From NCBI RefSeq assembly GCF_963678635.1, contig NW_026970808.1:28391-92390 (forward strand): a stretch of 64,000 bases of DNA. The letters are read 5' to 3'. The position numbers were made by a program, and so were the translations under genes. Source of the DNA: Symsagittifera roscoffensis (lineage: Eukaryota; Xenacoelomorpha; Acoela; Convolutidae). The notes beneath the pieces are model-generated. The model had not been told where the DNA came from. It was given only the letters and a program-made list of their open reading frames with translations, and did no database searches. Positions 46,247 to 55,800 of this stretch are shown in pieces (the stretch's first letter is position 1; every line of letters begins with the position of its first letter).

Positions 46247-48046
46247 TTAGTCGTCGGGGAAAAAACCGTGGGGGAAGATGTCGTGAATTAGTTCTGAAGT
46301 TGTTAGTAGTTTAGCTAAGATGCGGATGATATTTTTAGTTTGAAGCAGTGGCCAAAGCAATTGAAGTGCCTTAATAGTGGTTAGTTCTTCAGTGCCTACT
46401 GCAAACTCATAAGGTGTGTTTTGGATTAAGTTATATAATTTGTGGTTAAATTTAGTGTTGTGGATGAATTCTAAAATTGGGATTTCTATAGGTTGTAGGA
46501 ACTCGTGCGGGATAAGGAAGGGTCGGGATTCTTCGGCGTTGAAGGTCTTGGTGATGGGGCAGAAAATGTACATTTGGGTTATGGGGTCATAATTACGAAG
46601 AATACCATGGAGGTTAGTGTCTTTAATACAATATGTGAAATTTAGGAAATACGGTGAAGTGTATTTTGAATTGATGAATTGGAAACGATGGTGTGGTTGT
46701 CTAGAGGGTGTGTGGAGGTCAAAGTGATTTTGGATGAAACGATAGTAACTGTATGTATGTGTTTGTTTAGTGCGCAACATAATATCGTGTGAGCAGTGTA
46801 AATCTCTTTCGTGTGGTGCAAGGAAATGAAAGGTTAGTGAAAAGATTTGGAAGCGTTCTTTAAAACTTTCGTATGCCTGTGTGTTTGTTAGTGCTTCTGA
46901 AATAATGTGATCAAACTTTCGGTCGAAGATGTTTAGTGTAAATACATATGGTGTCTTGATGAAAAATTTCTCGGTGATTTGTGGATTAGCGAAGCGATCT
47001 TCATCTAAGAATTGATCTTGGTTAGCTCTAATGATGTTGTGATCGTAGTATTCTAGTGTATATTCATTAGCTCTAGGTGCAGTGTGTATTTTTAGTGATT
47101 TTTTATATCCAACGTAAGTAAACTGTCTAGCGGTTAGTGGTGTAGTGAGTTGATATAGCATGTCCTTATTTCGCTCTATATCGATGTGAGTGTTAGATAA
47201 AGGTAAGCAAAGAGGGTTAGTAAAATGATAATATGAGGTCCAAGAGAGAGTGGGCATTAAAACGTATTCATCTACAAAGTTGCGTGTTTCGTTAGCGTCG
47301 TGAGGGGTGTTTAAGGTGTATTGTGGAAATGAGGGTAAAGTGATAGCTAAAAATTCTTTAGTGTTAGTATGCTGGGGGTGGTTGATGTATTCACGGGCTG
47401 TTCCTGGTTTTGCTGGGAAAGGATGGTTGGGGAATTTTCTTTTAAAAGTGCGGTAAGCTCTATTAGTGTTTAGTGAAGATATAGTGGATGTGGATGATGG
47501 TGTTAATGATTCAGTATAATTTGAAGAGGGTGTAGGGGGATTGGATGAATTTGTAGTGGAGGAGATTTGGTTTATGGTCGGGGTGTTAAGGTGGTAGGGT
47601 TGTTGTTGGAGGGTAATAAAATTATCTAGTTCTGGGGAGATTCGGGGGGTGTCTGGAGAATGAGATGATTGGTCAGAATGGTATGAGGAGTAGGTTGGGG
47701 TAACTTGGGAAGCATAAGAGGGTGTCGGAGTGATTGGGTCAGGGTTATTGGATAATATGGGTTGAAAAGGGGGTTGAGAAAAATTAGAAGGGTTATGAAA
47801 ATTATTGGATGGAGATGGTTCTGAGTCGGCGAATTCATCGGGGGTTTCAATATTCGGGTTATTTAGCTGTGAGATGGAGTATAAAACTGAAATATGTGAG
47901 TTAGTGTCGGAATTCATGCCTGATGTTACATTGCTAGATGGAAAATCGGGTGGCGGAAAAGCAAAAAGTGGTATGATTGGGATTGGAGAGGTAAGATTGG
48001 TTGGATGGGAATTTGATCGGTGTAGTGATCCAAGTTGGCGGCTCAT
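46247..48046 (-). CDS. ORF6, 599-aa protein of unknown function
   Basis: I do not recognise this protein. Residues 1 to about 190 are rich in Ser, Thr, Pro, Asn and Gln and look disordered. From about residue 195 (NRAYRTFKRK) the sequence is more ordered, with many Tyr, Phe and His, and ends HGFFPDD. No signal peptide or membrane segment is evident. The start ATG overlaps the env stop in the tetranucleotide ATGA (48043-48046). The frame is uninterrupted, and element 1 has a colinear relic, so it is a family gene. Its place after env resembles accessory genes of complex retroviruses, but no role can be assigned. Confidence 0.88.
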   Translation of the reverse strand: MSRQLGSLHRSNSHPTNLTSPIPIIPLFAFPPPDFPSSNVTSGMNSDTNSHISVLYSISQLNNPNIETPDEFADSEPSPSNNFHNPSNFSQPPFQPILSNNPDPITPTPSYASQVTPTYSSYHSDQSSHSPDTPRISPELDNFITLQQQPYHLNTPTINQISSTTNSSNPPTPSSNYTESLTPSSTSTISSLNTNRAYRTFKRKFPNHPFPAKPGTAREYINHPQHTNTKEFLAITLPSFPQYTLNTPHDANETRNFVDEYVLMPTLSWTSYYHFTNPLCLPLSNTHIDIERNKDMLYQLTTPLTARQFTYVGYKKSLKIHTAPRANEYTLEYYDHNIIRANQDQFLDEDRFANPQITEKFFIKTPYVFTLNIFDRKFDHIISEALTNTQAYESFKERFQIFSLTFHFLAPHERDLHCSHDIMLRTKQTHTYSYYRFIQNHFDLHTPSRQPHHRFQFINSKYTSPYFLNFTYCIKDTNLHGILRNYDPITQMYIFCPITKTFNAEESRPFLIPHEFLQPIEIPILEFIHNTKFNHKLYNLIQNTPYEFAVGTEELTTIKALQLLWPLLQTKNIIRILAKLLTTSELIHDIFPHGFFPDD

Positions 48047-50661
48047 CGTGGGCTAAAAAAATTATTATTTTGAGATTGAAAAGCGGTGGTATGGGGCTGT
48101 TCAATAATTTGTTCATAAGTATTATCATCTTGTGATTGATGTGTTATTATATGTTGGACGGGACTTTGCGATGTATTGAGTCGAAAATTTGGATTATGTG
48201 TAATTGCTAAATTTCGAAAATTTCGTGGGACTAGGGATAGTGGATGGTTATTTGGTAGGGGTGGTAGTTGTGGTGCCGTTGGCTGTGTGTCGACATTGTT
48301 ATGTTCTTCGTCGTATGTATTTTGTCGTGTTGTTATTTTTGTGTTATATTCTTTTATTTGTGCGTCTAAAAGAATTTTGTTTATAGATGTGGAAAAAATT
48401 CCAAAAAATCCTGCAAAGAGTATGCGTGCTACGCTTGCTTGTCTGTTTACTTGTGTGTGTATAGCACATGTATTGTAGATTCCTTTTAAGAGTGAGAAAA
48501 GAAATCCAATAAAGTTAAACATTGCGTATAAAATAGTCAATTTTTCTAAGATGTAGTAGGGCCATCCTAGAAAATCGAGGATCTCATTTTTGAGTGTAAC
48601 AAAGCTAAAAATGTTGATTGGTGATATATCTTGGGGACGGTATTTTTCACCGTTTAGATATATATAATCTTTAATGTCTTTAAAATATCCGCTATAGTCT
48701 TGTGTGTAGATATCGGCAAAACCTGCGGTTTCTGCAAGTTTGCGTAAGTTTTGGTCAATTGATTGTCTTTGTATTGTGTCCATTTGTGTTAATAATTCCT
48801 GGAATTGTTGTGTTCTAATGTGATGTTGAATATCTGATTTTGAGTATATTCCTATTGATTGTAAGTCTATATTTGGGTTTCGAGCGATAGCGCGAATGCT
48901 TTCTGGTGAAAATTTTTTGAGTGATTGCATTAATGTGGGATATGGAGTGAGAAGGTAATATTTATTTTCATCAGGGTTTAGTTGTACTACATTGTGGCTA
49001 TTTTCTGATCCACATGGGACTGCGGTATCCCAGAAATAGGTTCTTCGTGAAAGTGTATCCACGAAATGTACTTTATTTTTATAAAAGATAGGGATTCTTT
49101 TATAACATCGTTTATCTTCAAAAACGTATAGTGGTGATACTTTTTTAGTACAAGTATAAAACCATAAAATGTTTCCTTCGTAGTCTAAAAAATTTGATCT
49201 ATTTCCAGATAATAAGTATCCTGCGTAGGGTATTTTTAATACTGCTAGTGCAAGTGATTGTAATATTTGTGTTCGTTCTAATTCACATAGTTGGTGTAGT
49301 GTTTCTAATTCGGAGAGTGACATTTCTTGAAAAATGCGGCTAATTGTATAGTCTAGTTTCATATCCAAATGAATATCATAATGGATATTACCGAAATATG
49401 TAGTATTCATTAGTGACAATTCTTGTAAGCGTGTGCTTCTGGTGTCATAAGGTTTTAGATGTCCACCAGGTTGTCCGTTGCTTTTTTCAAAATTAACTGG
49501 TATATAGGATGTTCCTTCGTTTAGAGGATGACCTGTGGCATATGGGTCGATTTTTACTTTTCCAGTGGTCATGTCGAATCCTTTTTCGTATTCAACTAAT
49601 ATTTCAGAGTATTGTGTTCTGTGAAGTGGATTCCTGTATTTACATGCAAGTTCTGTTTCTTGATATATTTGAAAACGTGTCAATTTATTTTCTATATTGT
49701 CTATGTTTCTAAAATCGGAACTTAGTTTGCGTGATGGATGGACTTGTTCATAAAGAATTGATTGTATGAAATATTTTTCGTGAAATTTTATCATACGAGC
49801 GTGTATTTTTGCTACTTGAAATGTTGTACATGTATCTTCGGGGAACCAAACAATTGTTGCTTGTGTTCTTGTTGTAGGGTCGCAATATCCTTGATCATTT
49901 TTACAAGGTAGTCGGATTCCTTGATAGATCATTGTATTATCGGATAAATCTCGTGTGAGTTGTATTTTTTCGAGTTGTATTTTCCAATCGAAAAACATTA
50001 TTTCTTGGTATCCTTTATTTTTCGTGTCTGCTTTGCAGTTTGATGGGTTATTTATACCAATGTGTGGTATCCAATGTTTATCATGTAGGTCATAGGTTAG
50101 TCGTCCGTGTGCGCCGTTATACGGGTATTTTTTGTCTAGTTTTATATGTCCTTGGTGTCTTTCAAGTTGTGATTGGTGTACAGAGTCTGAAAAAACTTGA
50201 AAATTAACTAATTTTCTTTGGGAGTTTTTATTTTGTGTGATGTTTAGTCTAAGTAATTCATTTTTACAATCGTCGGGATTGAGATGTAAAAGGCGTTCTA
50301 TATTACTTTGATAGAATGATTCATGGTCAAGTCGGTTTTTGTTTCCGTTCGAGACTTGTGAACAATGTACTTTCTTTTCGGAAAATGTCGCTGTGAATTT
50401 ATAACCTGTAACTGTTGTTGCTCGGGCTTTTGAATAGAGTGTTGCTATTATATCTGTGGTTTCTATAGCTTGTGGTTCTGTTTCACATTGTGATACTTGA
50501 TTTATTGCATATTTGTGTAGTGTTTTTTGTTCATTTTCTTCGCAATCGTAATGTGTTACTAATAAATCTTGTGGTCCTGTACGAGGGGAAGGGTTTATGT
50601 TTTGATTTGAGGTTACTAGAAAAAGGAGTTGGAGAAAAATTAATAATTTTAGAATATACAT
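48043..50661 (-). CDS. env: Env-like glycoprotein, 872 aa
   Basis: Starts ATG 50659-50661 with a hydrophobic signal-like N terminus (residues 1-18). The ectodomain is cysteine-containing (YDC near 38-40, Cys 59, 100, 132, 209, 253, 260, 278, 340, 459, 504, 519, 550) with NIT/NRS-type glycosylation sites (for example 140 and 487). Near the C terminus are hydrophobic segments at about 702-726 and 743-762, then a Pro/Gln/Asn-rich tail of roughly 100 residues. This fits a membrane-anchored surface glycoprotein. The YDC N terminus and the W..C...CY..IP pattern near 500-525 recall the glycoproteins of chuvirus-like viruses that some invertebrate retroelements have captured; this is tentative. The start overlaps ORF4 by 13 nt and the stop overlaps the ORF6 start. 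Confidence 0.85.
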   Translation of the reverse strand: MYILKLLIFLQLLFLVTSNQNINPSPRTGPQDLLVTHYDCEENEQKTLHKYAINQVSQCETEPQAIETTDIIATLYSKARATTVTGYKFTATFSEKKVHCSQVSNGNKNRLDHESFYQSNIERLLHLNPDDCKNELLRLNITQNKNSQRKLVNFQVFSDSVHQSQLERHQGHIKLDKKYPYNGAHGRLTYDLHDKHWIPHIGINNPSNCKADTKNKGYQEIMFFDWKIQLEKIQLTRDLSDNTMIYQGIRLPCKNDQGYCDPTTRTQATIVWFPEDTCTTFQVAKIHARMIKFHEKYFIQSILYEQVHPSRKLSSDFRNIDNIENKLTRFQIYQETELACKYRNPLHRTQYSEILVEYEKGFDMTTGKVKIDPYATGHPLNEGTSYIPVNFEKSNGQPGGHLKPYDTRSTRLQELSLMNTTYFGNIHYDIHLDMKLDYTISRIFQEMSLSELETLHQLCELERTQILQSLALAVLKIPYAGYLLSGNRSNFLDYEGNILWFYTCTKKVSPLYVFEDKRCYKRIPIFYKNKVHFVDTLSRRTYFWDTAVPCGSENSHNVVQLNPDENKYYLLTPYPTLMQSLKKFSPESIRAIARNPNIDLQSIGIYSKSDIQHHIRTQQFQELLTQMDTIQRQSIDQNLRKLAETAGFADIYTQDYSGYFKDIKDYIYLNGEKYRPQDISPINIFSFVTLKNEILDFLGWPYYILEKLTILYAMFNFIGFLFSLLKGIYNTCAIHTQVNRQASVARILFAGFFGIFSTSINKILLDAQIKEYNTKITTRQNTYDEEHNNVDTQPTAPQLPPLPNNHPLSLVPRNFRNLAITHNPNFRLNTSQSPVQHIITHQSQDDNTYEQIIEQPHTTAFQSQNNNFFSPR

Positions 50662-51785
50662 GTGTATGATAATCCTGAGTATGGATTGTAAAATGTAACG
50701 TAACCAATTGTGTTTTTGGTATATCTGTCGTATTTATATATTACTTCAGTAGTTATAAACGGTGGTGGTAGTGATTGAGCTGTTATGTTAGGTGGATTTA
50801 ATGGGTAGGGATGTTGGGTAATGTTATTTAACTTAACTGTGATTTCAAACTTTAATTGTAAACTGTTTTGTTGGAGTATTTGAATATTGTGATCACGGAT
50901 ATCGTTGTGAATATCTTGGCGATATTGTAATCTATTAAGTGCCCAGTTATGAAGGCGGTTACTTTCTTGATGTTGTCCAAATAATGGTGGAGGTGCTGTG
51001 AATGTATTCCAATCTAATCTTAAAGGGATATTTATTGATGATTGTTCTCGATATCTGGCGTCGAGATTATTTGGAAAATTTAAGTTAAAGGGTAGTGGTG
51101 AAAATTGGTTTATTGATGGTGTTGATGGTAGTGATAATGTTTCTGGTAGTGATGAGGATGTTGTTGTATCCGTAGAAATATCTATGGGGTCATTGACTAA
51201 ATTTGGTTCACCTTGTGTAAATGAATGTGTAGTCCAATATGGCAGTCGTGATGTTTGGTTTGTGGGGTTAAAAGGATTTTCACGTATTTGTTCAGATGTT
51301 GGTGTTGAACCTAAGTAATCTGATGGTAAGCTTGAGGTGCTACGTTGTGAAAAAAGTGTAGGAGTTTCTGGTGTGATACCAGTGGTGTTTTCTGGAGTGG
51401 TTTGTGATGGGGATTGAGGTATGTCAAAATGAACTCGGGGAGTTTGAAAATTTCTATTTCGTCGAGGATGTATAATTTGTCTATTTATTTCTGTTGTGTT
51501 TTGGTTTTGACTAAGGTGTCTTATTCTGCTTAGTTCTTGTGGTAGTGTTGGGTAAAGATTATATGTTGGTTCACTTAGAGATGCTTGTCGTTGAACTGGT
51601 TCTAGTGGTTCAGATAAACGAGCGTGCCGTTCTTCAAAAGTGTATGGATTGTCTTGAAAAGAAATTCGTGTAGATGTTTGAGGATTTTGAGTAGTTGAAG
51701 GTGGTGTTGGATTATCTTGGGATGATGTCGGTGAAGACTGATTCTGTGACTGTTGGGTAGCAATTTTTGATGGATTTTTGAATTG
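50649..51785 (-). CDS. ORF4, 378-codon frame without an AUG
   Basis: The minus-strand frame is open from just after TAA (51786-51788) to TAA at 50649-50651 and has no ATG, GTG or TTG codon anywhere. It is clearly protein-coding: element 1 has a colinear copy with conserved amino acids (RISFQDNPYTF, RHARLSEPLEPV). Residues up to about 230 are Ser/Thr/Pro/Gln-rich; the rest is more ordered (LDWNTFTAPPPLFGQH, IGYVTFYNPYSG). The last 13 nt overlap the env start. Possible starts are a spliced-on exon or a near-cognate codon: ATT within AAA-ATT-G (codon 11) has A at -3 and G at +4 and is conserved in both copies. Function unknown. Confidence 0.75.
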   Translation of the reverse strand, partial: QFKNPSKIATQQSQNQSSPTSSQDNPTPPSTTQNPQTSTRISFQDNPYTFEERHARLSEPLEPVQRQASLSEPTYNLYPTLPQELSRIRHLSQNQNTTEINRQIIHPRRNRNFQTPRVHFDIPQSPSQTTPENTTGITPETPTLFSQRSTSSLPSDYLGSTPTSEQIRENPFNPTNQTSRLPYWTTHSFTQGEPNLVNDPIDISTDTTTSSSLPETLSLPSTPSINQFSPLPFNLNFPNNLDARYREQSSINIPLRLDWNTFTAPPPLFGQHQESNRLHNWALNRLQYRQDIHNDIRDHNIQILQQNSLQLKFEITVKLNNITQHPYPLNPPNITAQSLPPPFITTEVIYKYDRYTKNTIGYVTFYNPYSGLSYTCIF

Positions 51786-51790
51786 TTACT

Positions 51791-51979
51791 TTAGTGGGAA
51801 GGTTTATGTTTATTATAATATTCTTCCAAAAAAATAATTAGAAAAATTGTTGCTAGGGCAAATGTGATGATTGCTTTCTTTATACATTTACATATGGTCA
51901 AAATGAGGGATGATAAAAATGTTATGAAAATTACAAACAATAAAAAAATATCAGTTCTACTGAAAATTGTTCGTATCAT
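51791..51979 (-). CDS. ORF3, 62-aa small membrane protein
   Basis: Starts ATG 51977-51979. Two hydrophobic stretches (about residues 11-29 and 36-51) flank a Cys/Lys turn (CKCIKK). The tail is charged (EEYYNKHK). The start overlaps the ORF2 stop as ATGA. Element 1 has the same 62 codons, colinear, with one stop. It is probably a two-pass membrane protein; a viroporin-like role is conceivable but not shown. Confidence 0.75.
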   Translation of the reverse strand: MIRTIFSRTDIFLLFVIFITFLSSLILTICKCIKKAIITFALATIFLIIFLEEYYNKHKPSH

Positions 51980-52206
51980 TTAGACAAGTTGTGAAAATCG
52001 TACCTGTGGATATATTCAAGGGTTTTGGAAAGTTGGAGGAATAGTTCGAGTATAGTGTAGAAAATTAAAAAAATGTTACAAAAAATGATTAAGATTATTA
52101 GAAAAGATTCAAGTATATCAAAAAGAAATATTATAAAGGCTTCAAGTATTGAAAAAAAATGTTTAAAATTTATAAGTATTTGAGCAACTGTTTGAGAGAA
52201 AAGCAT
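51976..52206 (-). CDS. ORF2, 76-aa hydrophobic protein
   Basis: Starts ATG 52204-52206, right after a TAA (TAAATG). Residues about 14-58 are almost continuously hydrophobic (many Ile, Leu, Phe), followed by a short polar tail ending NLSK. It is probably membrane-embedded. Its stop TGA overlaps the ORF3 ATG. Element 1 keeps only the last third, with similar sequence. No family recognised. Confidence 0.65.
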   Translation of the reverse strand: MLFSQTVAQILINFKHFFSILEAFIIFLFDILESFLIILIIFCNIFLIFYTILELFLQLSKTLEYIHRYDFHNLSK

Positions 52207-52359
52207 TTAAGAAATGATCTCTTGGTCGAATATTTTTTGCTGTTTGAGGCGATTTTCTAGTGTGGTCGAATTATTTATTAGTTTTTTGACAAGTGGGTTG
52301 AGTTTTGTAAAAAATTGTTGGGGGCAATTTTCATGGTGACTGGGAGGTCGTCTTTTTCT
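52207..52359 (-). CDS. possible 50-codon frame without AUG upstream of ORF2
   Basis: Open from after a TAA to the TAA touching the ORF2 ATG. It begins basic (RKRRPPSHH) and ends with a helix-like stretch (LVKKLINNSTTLENRL). It has no AUG. The equivalent is deleted in element 1, so conservation cannot be tested. It could be a C-terminal exon or chance. Confidence 0.25.
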   Translation of the reverse strand, partial: RKRRPPSHHENCPQQFFTKLNPLVKKLINNSTTLENRLKQQKIFDQEIIS

Positions 52360-52806
52360 TTATTTTTGTTTGTCAAATGATCCGGGGTATGGTGAGATTT
52401 TTATACTTTAGGCTAATTAAAATCTTCATTTTGTTACTTTAGGCTAAGTTATCAAATTTGTTTTGGGGGTATTCGTGGTCTGAGTTGGGGAAATATTGTT
52501 GATCTTTGGGTTATTAGATAAGGGAGGGGTACGGTATTATGGTGATATTTATTTTAACTGTCAAGTTGGAGTGGTTTGCTTATTTTTGACCTGGAGGTTG
52601 TAAAGTTATAGTTAGAGATGTGCCTGGAGTTCTAGATTATTCGTCTAATTGATCTTAGTTTGAGTTAGAGAAAGTGGCGGATTGGATGAATCCTATTGGT
52701 CTATTTTGAACTAGAATTATTGCGTACTTGTGAGCATGTTATTTTGAAAAAATGAAATGAAAAATGTTACGGAGGTTTCAAGATTGTAAAGTATAAAATC
52801 TTAAAA
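52360..52806 (-). other. gap between gag-pol and the 3' gene cluster
   Basis: About 450 bp without a good frame. The sequence TACTTTAGGCTAA occurs twice about 28 bp apart (52408 and 52436). No clear splice acceptor for the downstream genes was identified. Confidence 0.5.
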
Positions 52807-55800
52807 TTACTTTTTAAATTCTACTTTCTTTAATATTTTAGATTGGGGGATGAACATTTTGTAATTTTTACGTGGTTGATTTCGGAGTCTTGTTGTTTTT
52901 CTATGTTCTGATTTGTCTATTTCTTCTTGGGGTATTATTTGTTCGGTCATTTTTCTATTTTTTCTTTGTTTTGGAGATTCTTTATGGTCTTGTGTATTGA
53001 TTTTGGTTGCGGTTGGTTTTGTGTTTTGATTTTCGGTGGGGTTATCATTTTGTTCTGTGTTTTTCAGATGTGGTTCATTTTGAATGATTTTTAATCCTGT
53101 GAAAGAATATAATTGAGTTAATTCGCGGAGTGCGTATTCTTTTGGGTAATAAGGTAATAGGTTGTTTCGATGTTGAACGATTTCTTTTTTGTTTGAGTCG
53201 GTAATTTTATATGTGACATCAGTGGGTTTTGCAATTATTTGGTAGGGTCCTTTTCGGAGGGGTTGTAATTTTTTAGAAATTCCTTTTTGAGTATTAAAAT
53301 TAGGTATTAAAACAAATGTTCCAATTTTTAAATCGGAAGCTGGTGTAAAGCGTGAATTGATTTGTTCATTTATGTTTTGTCTTTGTAATAACTTTTTCGT
53401 TATTTTTTGGTAAATTTCATTGTGTTTCTTATCTCTATTTAAAATCCATTCGGTGTGTGTACCGGAGGCTAATTTAAGAATTTGTGGGTGATGAAAATGA
53501 TCTTCATCGTGCGTATGTAATGGGAGGTTATAACAAATTGAGTCTTTATTTGGTTGACAATAACCTTGTGCGTTTTTATGGGAATTTGCTGTAAACATTA
53601 TTGGTTTGCGTGGCTTTTGGTTAAAAACCATTTCGTATGGTGACATTCCTAAAGTTGTCGTTATTTGTGAATTATATGCTAAGGGAAATAATTTTACATC
53701 TGCTGACCATTCGGTATATTTTGTATCATTTCCGTTGATGATACATCTAAGATATTCTTGTAGTGAACGGTTCATACCTTCGACTAAGCCGTTTGTCCAA
53801 GGTGCATGAGATGTACGTGGTTTGTGTTTAATGTTGTATAAATGACATAGTGTTATTATTTCATTATTTATGAATTCTGTACCATTGTCTGTAACTAAAA
53901 TTTCTGGTAGTCCGAATTTTGCTATCCAGTGTTCATAGAGTGTTGTGTAAGCGTAATAAGCGTTACAATGTGGTACTGGGTTAAGTGCTACATAATGTGT
54001 AAATGCGTCAACAATTACCATAATGTAGGAGTTTCCTTCTGATGAGGGTGAAATTGGTCCTTTAGTATCAAATGAGATACGGTGATTAAAGTATAAACTT
54101 TGTCCTTTAAAATCTTGTTTTTGTGCTATTTGTTTTTGATTTGGGTAAGGTTTATTCAGTTGACATACTATACAATCATTGCATAGTACTTTTATCCAAA
54201 TTGGTGCATTTGGGAAGTAAAAATTTTGTATAAAATTTGAATATGTTTTTTCTGATCCAGAGTGTCCTTTAATATTTTGTGTATGTGAAATATTAAAAGC
54301 TATAAGAATCATACTTATAGGGAGACATGGAACTGTAGATTCATTCAGGTTATACTCTAAAAGGTCTGTATTTTCGTTAATTTTTGTGTTGTTAAATTTG
54401 CGAAAGTATCGGAGGAGTGTTTTGTTTCCTAGAATGGTTGAATCTGCTTTGATAGGTTTAGTTTTATATTTGTGCCATGATTTCAGTTGTCTAATTATCG
54501 GGTCAAGATTTTGATATTGTTTCAGTGTTGAAATTGTAATCGTATCTGTTGGGGGGAGAAAAATGTTTTCAATTTCGAATTTAGATAAGGGTATTGTATC
54601 AAGTGGGTCGTGAAGGTCAAAAACTTGATTTATTGTGTATTTTGAATCATTTGTTTGTGGTCCTGATAAATTTATTTTATCAGTTAAATCTTCTTTTTCA
54701 ATTAGTGGAAAATGGTCTTTTTTAGATAGGTGTTGTTTTGGTCGTTTTTGTTGGGTGTTACTTTTTATCCATTGAGAATATGGGATTGGTTTGAAAGTTG
54801 ATGTTCCAAGTAAGTCAACTTCATAATGATTATTTTGACAATCTAGATAAAGTGGGAAATGTTGTAAATTATTTATTTGTGATTGTTCAATATCAGTTTT
54901 AACTGCATATTTGCATTCCAATCGAGGTGATGTTTCGTTTTCTGCAAGGTAGAATTTTATGTTTTTGGGTATTTCAACTGTTGTTTTTCGTGTAAGTAAT
55001 TCAGGTGGTGTATTTCGACTTAAGGTGTCTGGTAATGCAAGATTTTTTCCTGCAGTCCAAACTATATGTAAGTTTGGAAATTTCATTAGAATTAGTTGAA
55101 ATCTGTAAACTCGGTGGTTTGGGTTAGATTTCTGTGTGAAAAGAAAAATGATTGGTTTGTGGTCTGTGAATAAAACTGTTGGATGTTTTGATCCAAGTAT
55201 CAGAAATTCATATTCTGTCAGTGTATATATTATGGCTGTACATTCTCTCATTAGAGTTGAGAGTCGTAGCTCTGCTTGAGTGAATAATCGGGAATTTGCT
55301 GATATCAGATTCATTTTATTTGTACCATTATGTGATTGTAATAGTGCTGCACCGATGCCAAAGTTCGAAGCATCGCACATTGCATAAAATGGTTGATTTG
55401 AGTCTGGAATTGTGTTTGAAATTTGTTCAGTTAAAAGTTTCTTTATTTCTTCAAATCGTGCTTGATGTTCTGTATTCCATTCAAAATTATTTTGTTGTCT
55501 AAGGATGTTGTAAAATGGTCGTAGATATAATTGCATTTTATAAACATATTTACTTAAAAAGTTTAACATTCCAAGGAATTCTTGGATTTTCTTTTTATTT
55601 GTTGGTGGTTGAAGTTTTTGAATAGCGTCAATGCGTGATTTCAGTGGAGTGATTGTTTTTCTTTCTATGTTATGTCCTAAGAATTTAACTCTTGTCAAAA
55701 AGAAGTGTGATTTATCGGGGGCGGCCTTCAGATTTTCGTTCTGAAGTATTTGGTGATATTGTTCTAAAACATTGAACATTTCGTCTTTTGTTTGTGATTG

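Noticed and set aside
51776-51800. Entry into ORF4 by -1 frameshifting at the end of ORF3
   Set aside because: After a shift before the ORF3 stop the ribosome would meet TAA at 51786-51788 in the ORF4 frame.
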